A stretch of DNA of 7,784 nucleotides from Desulfobacterales bacterium C00003060 (GTDB lineage: Bacteria; Desulfobacterota; Desulfobacteria; Desulfobacterales; C00003060), in the NCBI GenBank assembly GCA_001751085.1, contig MAXP01000192.1, positions 2,229 through 10,012 on the forward strand. The letters run 5' to 3'. Position 1 is the stretch's first letter; every line of letters begins with the position of its first letter. The translations under genes were made by a program, and so were the position numbers. Below are positions 4,524-7,784 of this stretch, piece after piece. The notes below the pieces were generated by a model that saw nothing but the letters and a program-made list of their open reading frames with translations, did no database searches and was not told the DNA's origin.

Positions 4524-6932
4524 ATGGCACAAACAGATAGCGTGGATTCCATTAACATTATACAAGAATTTGGTGAAGACGTAGAGATCCCGGACATGCT
4601 CCCTCTGCTTCCTGTGCGTGACGTTGTTGTCTTTACTTATATGATCCTCCCCCTATTTATTGGAAGGGATAAATCGATTCGCGCTGTGGATGCAGCCATG
4701 GCCAAAGATCGCCTGCTTCTTCTGGCTACCCAAAGCAACTCTACCAGCGAAAACCCTGAACCCAAGGAGATTTACAATGTGGGTACAGTGGCCATAATCA
4801 TGCGTATGTTTAAGCTTCCGGACGGCCGGGTCAAGGCATTGGTCCAGGGATTAGGAAAGGCTCGGATATTAGAATACACAGAGACAAAGCCTTTTTACCA
4901 GGTCAAGATCGAACAGATTGCCGAAGAGGAAACGGAGAAGGTAAGCGTCGAAGCTGAAGCGCTCATGCGTAATGCATGCGAACAGACTGAAAAGATTCTT
5001 GACTTGAGGGGCGAACTGACAGGTGATGTGACCGGCATCTTGAGCGGAATTGATGATCCCGGGCGATTGGCGGATTTGGTGGCTTCAAACCTCCGGCTAA
5101 AGGTAGAACAAGCCCAGGAACTTCTGGAAATGAATGACCCTATTCAGAAGCTTCATCGAGTCAACGAGCTCCTGAGTAAGGAATTGGAAGTCTCTGCAAT
5201 GCAGGTCAAGATCCAGTCGGATGCCAGGGAAGAGATCTCGAAGACCCAGCGGGAATATTTTCTCAGGGAGCAGATGCGAGCCATCAACAAGGAATTAGGA
5301 GATGTTGACGAAAAGGCCGAGGAGGTTTCACAATATACCAAGAAGATCAAGAAAGCAAAGATGCCAAAGGAGGCTCGGAAAGAGGCCTTGAGGCAATTAA
5401 AGCGCCTTGAGCAGATGCACTTCGATGCAGCGGAAGCCACCGTTGTGCGTACCTACCTGGATTGGCTTGCAGAGGTCCCGTGGGCTATATTGAGCAAGGA
5501 AGTGCTGGACATAGCAAAGGCGCAGCAAGTGTTGGATGAGGACCATTACAGTCTTCACAAGGTGAAGGATCGTATCCTGGAATACCTGAGTGTAAGGAAA
5601 CTCAACAAACAGATGAAGGGACCGATTCTCTGTTTCGTGGGGCCTCCCGGAGTGGGCAAGACCTCGCTGGGACGATCTATTGCAAGGGCTATGAACCGTA
5701 AGTTCGTACGTATCTCCCTGGGTGGTATTCGAGATGAGGCCGAAATCCGGGGACATCGTCGCACATACATTGGAGCTATGCCGGGACGGATTATCCAGGG
5801 CCTGAAGCAGTGCGGCACGAAGAACCCTGTATTTATGATGGATGAAGTGGATAAGATCAGTGCCGATTTTCGGGGGGACCCATCCGCAGCCCTGCTCGAA
5901 GTCCTTGATCCGGAACAAAACGTCAGCTTCAGCGATCACTATCTCAACACTCCATTTGATTTATCAAAGGTCATGTTTATCACCACGGCTAATCTGGCAG
6001 ATCCCATTCACCCGGCATTGAAAGATCGGATGGAAATAATAGAGTTTTCCGGATATACCCAAGAGGAAAAACTTGCCATTGCCAAACAGTTTCTGATCCA
6101 GCGTCAGATGAACGAAAACGGGATCAGCCCAAAATATGCAAGGATCAGCCCAAGGGCTCTACGGAAGATCATATCAGAGTATACACTTGAGGCCGGCCTC
6201 AGGAACCTGGAACGTGAGATAGGCGCCATATGTCGCAAGGTCGCCCGCAAGGTCGCTGCAGGCGAGAAGGGGCTCTTCACCATTACCAGCGCCAATCTCC
6301 ACCGCTACCTCGGTCCGCCGAAATACGTTACCGAATTGGAGCAAGAAAAACCTGAGGTTGGAGTTGCCACAGGACTCGCATGGACCCAAGCTGGGGGAGA
6401 GGTCCTGTACGTAGAGGCCTCAACGATGAAAGGAAAGGGTGACTTGATCCTTACAGGTCAACTCGGAGAGGTGATGCAGGAATCTGCGAAGGCCGCTCTG
6501 ACTTATGCCCGTTCTAACGCAAAGGCACTTGGAATCGGCAGTGATTTTTACGAGGGCATTGACATTCATATACACTTTCCTGTTGCGGCAATTCCCAAAG
6601 ACGGGCCTTCGGCCGGAATCACCATGGTCGCGGCATTGGTATCGACCCTGAGTGGAATACCAGTAAGAAACGACGTGGCCATGACCGGGGAGATCACCCT
6701 CCGTGGACGTGTACTTCCAGTGGGAGGGCTGAAGGAGAAGGCACTGGCCGCGCTCAGGGCCGGCGTGTGCAAGGTCGTTATTCCTGAAAAAAACAGCAAG
6801 GATCTGGACGAAATACCCTCAAACATCAAACGCAAAATCACATTCTTGCCGGTAAATCACGTGGACGAGGTCCTGGAGATTGTCCTGAAAAAGCAGCCCG
6901 TCAACAACCAACCTCCAAGGATGGATAGTTGA
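4524..6932 (+). CDS. lon: ATP-dependent Lon protease
   Basis: Cytoplasmic hexameric AAA+ serine protease that unfolds and degrades damaged and some regulatory proteins. The 802-residue product has the full LonA layout. The N-terminal substrate-binding domain (about 25-215) starts [23 protein letters not shown] and is followed by a helical linker. The AAA+ module has Walker A GPPGVGKT (373-380), Walker [10 protein letters not shown] (436-444), sensor-1 N490 and sensor-2 arginine R560 in GLRNLER. The protease domain has catalytic S696 in [11 protein letters not shown] and K739 in [10 protein letters not shown]; the 43-residue spacing equals that of the E. coli pair. No key residue is missing. 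It diverges from the prepilin peptidase operon and is followed after 11 bp by tsaB. Upstream lies a long hairpin-rich leader; no clear heat-shock promoter is seen. Confidence 0.98.
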   Translation: MAQTDSVDSINIIQEFGEDVEIPDMLPLLPVRDVVVFTYMILPLFIGRDKSIRAVDAAMAKDRLLLLATQSNSTSENPEPKEIYNVGTVAIIMRMFKLPDGRVKALVQGLGKARILEYTETKPFYQVKIEQIAEEETEKVSVEAEALMRNACEQTEKILDLRGELTGDVTGILSGIDDPGRLADLVASNLRLKVEQAQELLEMNDPIQKLHRVNELLSKELEVSAMQVKIQSDAREEISKTQREYFLREQMRAINKELGDVDEKAEEVSQYTKKIKKAKMPKEARKEALRQLKRLEQMHFDAAEATVVRTYLDWLAEVPWAILSKEVLDIAKAQQVLDEDHYSLHKVKDRILEYLSVRKLNKQMKGPILCFVGPPGVGKTSLGRSIARAMNRKFVRISLGGIRDEAEIRGHRRTYIGAMPGRIIQGLKQCGTKNPVFMMDEVDKISADFRGDPSAALLEVLDPEQNVSFSDHYLNTPFDLSKVMFITTANLADPIHPALKDRMEIIEFSGYTQEEKLAIAKQFLIQRQMNENGISPKYARISPRALRKIISEYTLEAGLRNLEREIGAICRKVARKVAAGEKGLFTITSANLHRYLGPPKYVTELEQEKPEVGVATGLAWTQAGGEVLYVEASTMKGKGDLILTGQLGEVMQESAKAALTYARSNAKALGIGSDFYEGIDIHIHFPVAAIPKDGPSAGITMVAALVSTLSGIPVRNDVAMTGEITLRGRVLPVGGLKEKALAALRAGVCKVVIPEKNSKDLDEIPSNIKRKITFLPVNHVDEVLEIVLKKQPVNNQPPRMDS

Positions 6933-6943
6933 GTGGTTGAGTG
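6928..6943 (+). repeat. 8-bp tandem duplication at the lon-tsaB junction
   Basis: GTTGAGTG occurs twice in a row. The first unit holds the lon stop (TGA 6930-6932). The second ends with GTG directly before the tsaB ATG, and it also offers a weak GAG-type ribosome site very close to the start. Confidence 0.85.
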
Positions 6944-7642
6944 ATGATAATCCTTGGAGTCGATACATCTGTCCGGACGGGGAGTGTGGCCGTTTTGAAA
7001 GGCGACACGGTGTTGGCTGAGATCGCTGTGACCAGCGCAGAGACACATGCAAAACGGTTAATGTCTGCCGTTGACGACACCCTGAGAATGGCAGGCCTGA
7101 CAATCGCTGAGTGTGACGGATTTGCTGTGACTACAGGCCCGGGAAGTTTTACGGGACTGAGGATCGGGATCAGCGCTGTTAAGGGGTTGGGATTTGCGAC
7201 AAAAAAACCCGTCACTGGTGTCTCAACACTTGACGCCCTGGCCTATCAGTTTCCTTCATTTCCCCACCTGATTTGCCCGATTTTGGATGCTTGTAAAGGA
7301 GAGATATACACAGCCCTTCATGAATGCACCGGTTTCATGAAGTGGAAGATAGTAGTCGGAGACTGTGCAGCAGAACCGAGAGAATGGCTGGGACAGATTC
7401 AACGTTTTTGCCTTTTTGTGGGCAATGGTACACTTGTGTATGGAAGATTGATCAAAGAAACCCTTGGGGACCTGGCGCATTTTGCGCCACCGTATCTGAA
7501 TACGGTCAGGGCGCCGGTGGTGGCCTATATCGGGATGAAACAGATTCATGCTGGTCGGATTGCGGATCTTGCCAGCCTGGCGCCCCACTATATCCGAAAA
7601 TCGGATGCTGAAATAAACCTTGAAAAACTGCGGACCTATTGA
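6944..7642 (+). CDS. tsaB: tRNA threonylcarbamoyladenosine biosynthesis protein TsaB
   Basis: TsaB (YeaZ) is the non-catalytic ASKHA-fold partner that dimerises with TsaD and, with TsaE, helps transfer threonylcarbamoyl to A37 of tRNAs reading ANN codons. The 232-residue product has the family's usual length. It shows the N-terminal ILGVDTSVRTGSVAV strand pair, the hallmark TTGPGSFTGLRIG motif (63-75), TGVSTLDALA (91-100) and the ILDACKGEIYTAL segment (113-125). The C-terminal PHYIRKSDAE also fits TsaB. The ATG at 6944 is chosen because MIILGVDTS matches the family start; a GTG directly before it (6941) is an alternative adding one residue. Only 11 bp separate it from lon, so co-transcription is likely. 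No strong Shine-Dalgarno site is seen, hinting at coupling to lon translation. Confidence 0.95.
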   Translation: MIILGVDTSVRTGSVAVLKGDTVLAEIAVTSAETHAKRLMSAVDDTLRMAGLTIAECDGFAVTTGPGSFTGLRIGISAVKGLGFATKKPVTGVSTLDALAYQFPSFPHLICPILDACKGEIYTALHECTGFMKWKIVVGDCAAEPREWLGQIQRFCLFVGNGTLVYGRLIKETLGDLAHFAPPYLNTVRAPVVAYIGMKQIHAGRIADLASLAPHYIRKSDAEINLEKLRTY

Positions 7643-7784
7643 CAAGAAGAACTCAAAAGATATAATATAGTAGTTTGGATTTTGGAGTTGAGCTGCGCAT
7701 CATTTTAGCGTGATTTCATATGCTATAGATTTCAAGATAATGTTTTTGGGGTATAGTAAAGGCTCAGTAAGACCTAACTTTGTT
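7643..7784. other. Gene-free right end of the window
   Basis: After tsaB there is no credible coding frame and no clear terminator hairpin. The stretch holds the inverted copy of the 40-bp repeat (7672-7711) and then TATAGT at 7752-7757, a possible -10 box with only a weak -35 (ATTTCA, 17 bases upstream). If real, it would serve a plus-strand gene beyond the edge. Confidence 0.5.
7672..7711 (-). repeat. 40-bp dispersed repeat, right (inverted) copy
   Basis: Reverse complement of 3996-4035 with 5 differences, all substitutions. The most conserved part is CATCATTTTAGCGT (7698-7711). Similarity stops sharply after GCGT and fades into an AT-rich stretch on the other side. It starts 29 bases after the tsaB stop. 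Confidence 0.8.

Noticed and set aside
4170..4565. A 131-residue minus-strand open frame upstream of lon
   Set aside because: Its translation (RRTSNVQHR, SFDVQRSMF) is simply the inverted-repeat element read as protein, and it overlaps the lon start and ribosome site.
4483..4584. A 33-codon plus-strand frame beginning [15 protein letters not shown]
   Set aside because: It overlaps the lon start out of frame and has only a weak ribosome site. The lon frame already has a complete N-terminus, so a frameshifted lon start is not needed.
5397..5939. A 180-residue minus-strand open frame inside lon
   Set aside because: It is antisense to the AAA+ domain of an intact lon; its composition is that of a shadow frame.

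Overview
The window looks like ordinary chromosomal DNA of a Gram-negative bacterium. The best guess is a Desulfobacterota (former Deltaproteobacteria) relative, based on the style of the Lon, TsaB and Alr proteins, mixed ATG/TTG starts, moderate GC content, and intergenic micro-repeats that I associate with such genomes. This is inference from reading; no database was searched.

Layout. On the minus strand, read right to left, is a tight four-gene run. It starts with a type IV prepilin peptidase (2961-3725, TTG start), followed by a membrane sensor histidine kinase (1403-2941, TTG start), alanine racemase (283-1416), and the start of a secreted LysM-domain protein that runs off the left edge (1-286). 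Spacings are 19 bp, a 14-bp overlap and a 4-bp ATGA overlap, so the run is probably one operon. On the plus strand, diverging from it, are a full-length Lon protease (4524-6932) and, 11 bp later, tsaB (6944-7642), a subunit of the tRNA t6A synthesis machinery. The last 142 bp hold no gene.

Between the two divergent units lies a gene-poor stretch of about 800 bp (3726-4523) that is unusually rich in structure. It holds a roughly 260-bp imperfect palindrome, a 14-bp tandem duplication, a 40-bp sequence whose inverted copy lies downstream of tsaB, a good sigma70-like promoter, a small GC-rich hairpin, a second inverted repeat with 25-bp arms, and a pair of look-alike hairpins. That hairpin pair sits inside an 18-codon ORF with an excellent ribosome binding site just upstream of lon. 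The protein-coding genes are familiar families. The part worth a second look is this intergenic region, which may combine repeat-element insertions with a long structured leader for lon.

The genes do not form one pathway. The minus run mixes envelope functions (pilin and pseudopilin processing, D-alanine supply for peptidoglycan, a LysM wall-binding protein) with a sensor kinase. The plus run joins protein quality control with tRNA modification. No CRISPR array, tRNA, rRNA, transposase or recognisable defence system is visible.
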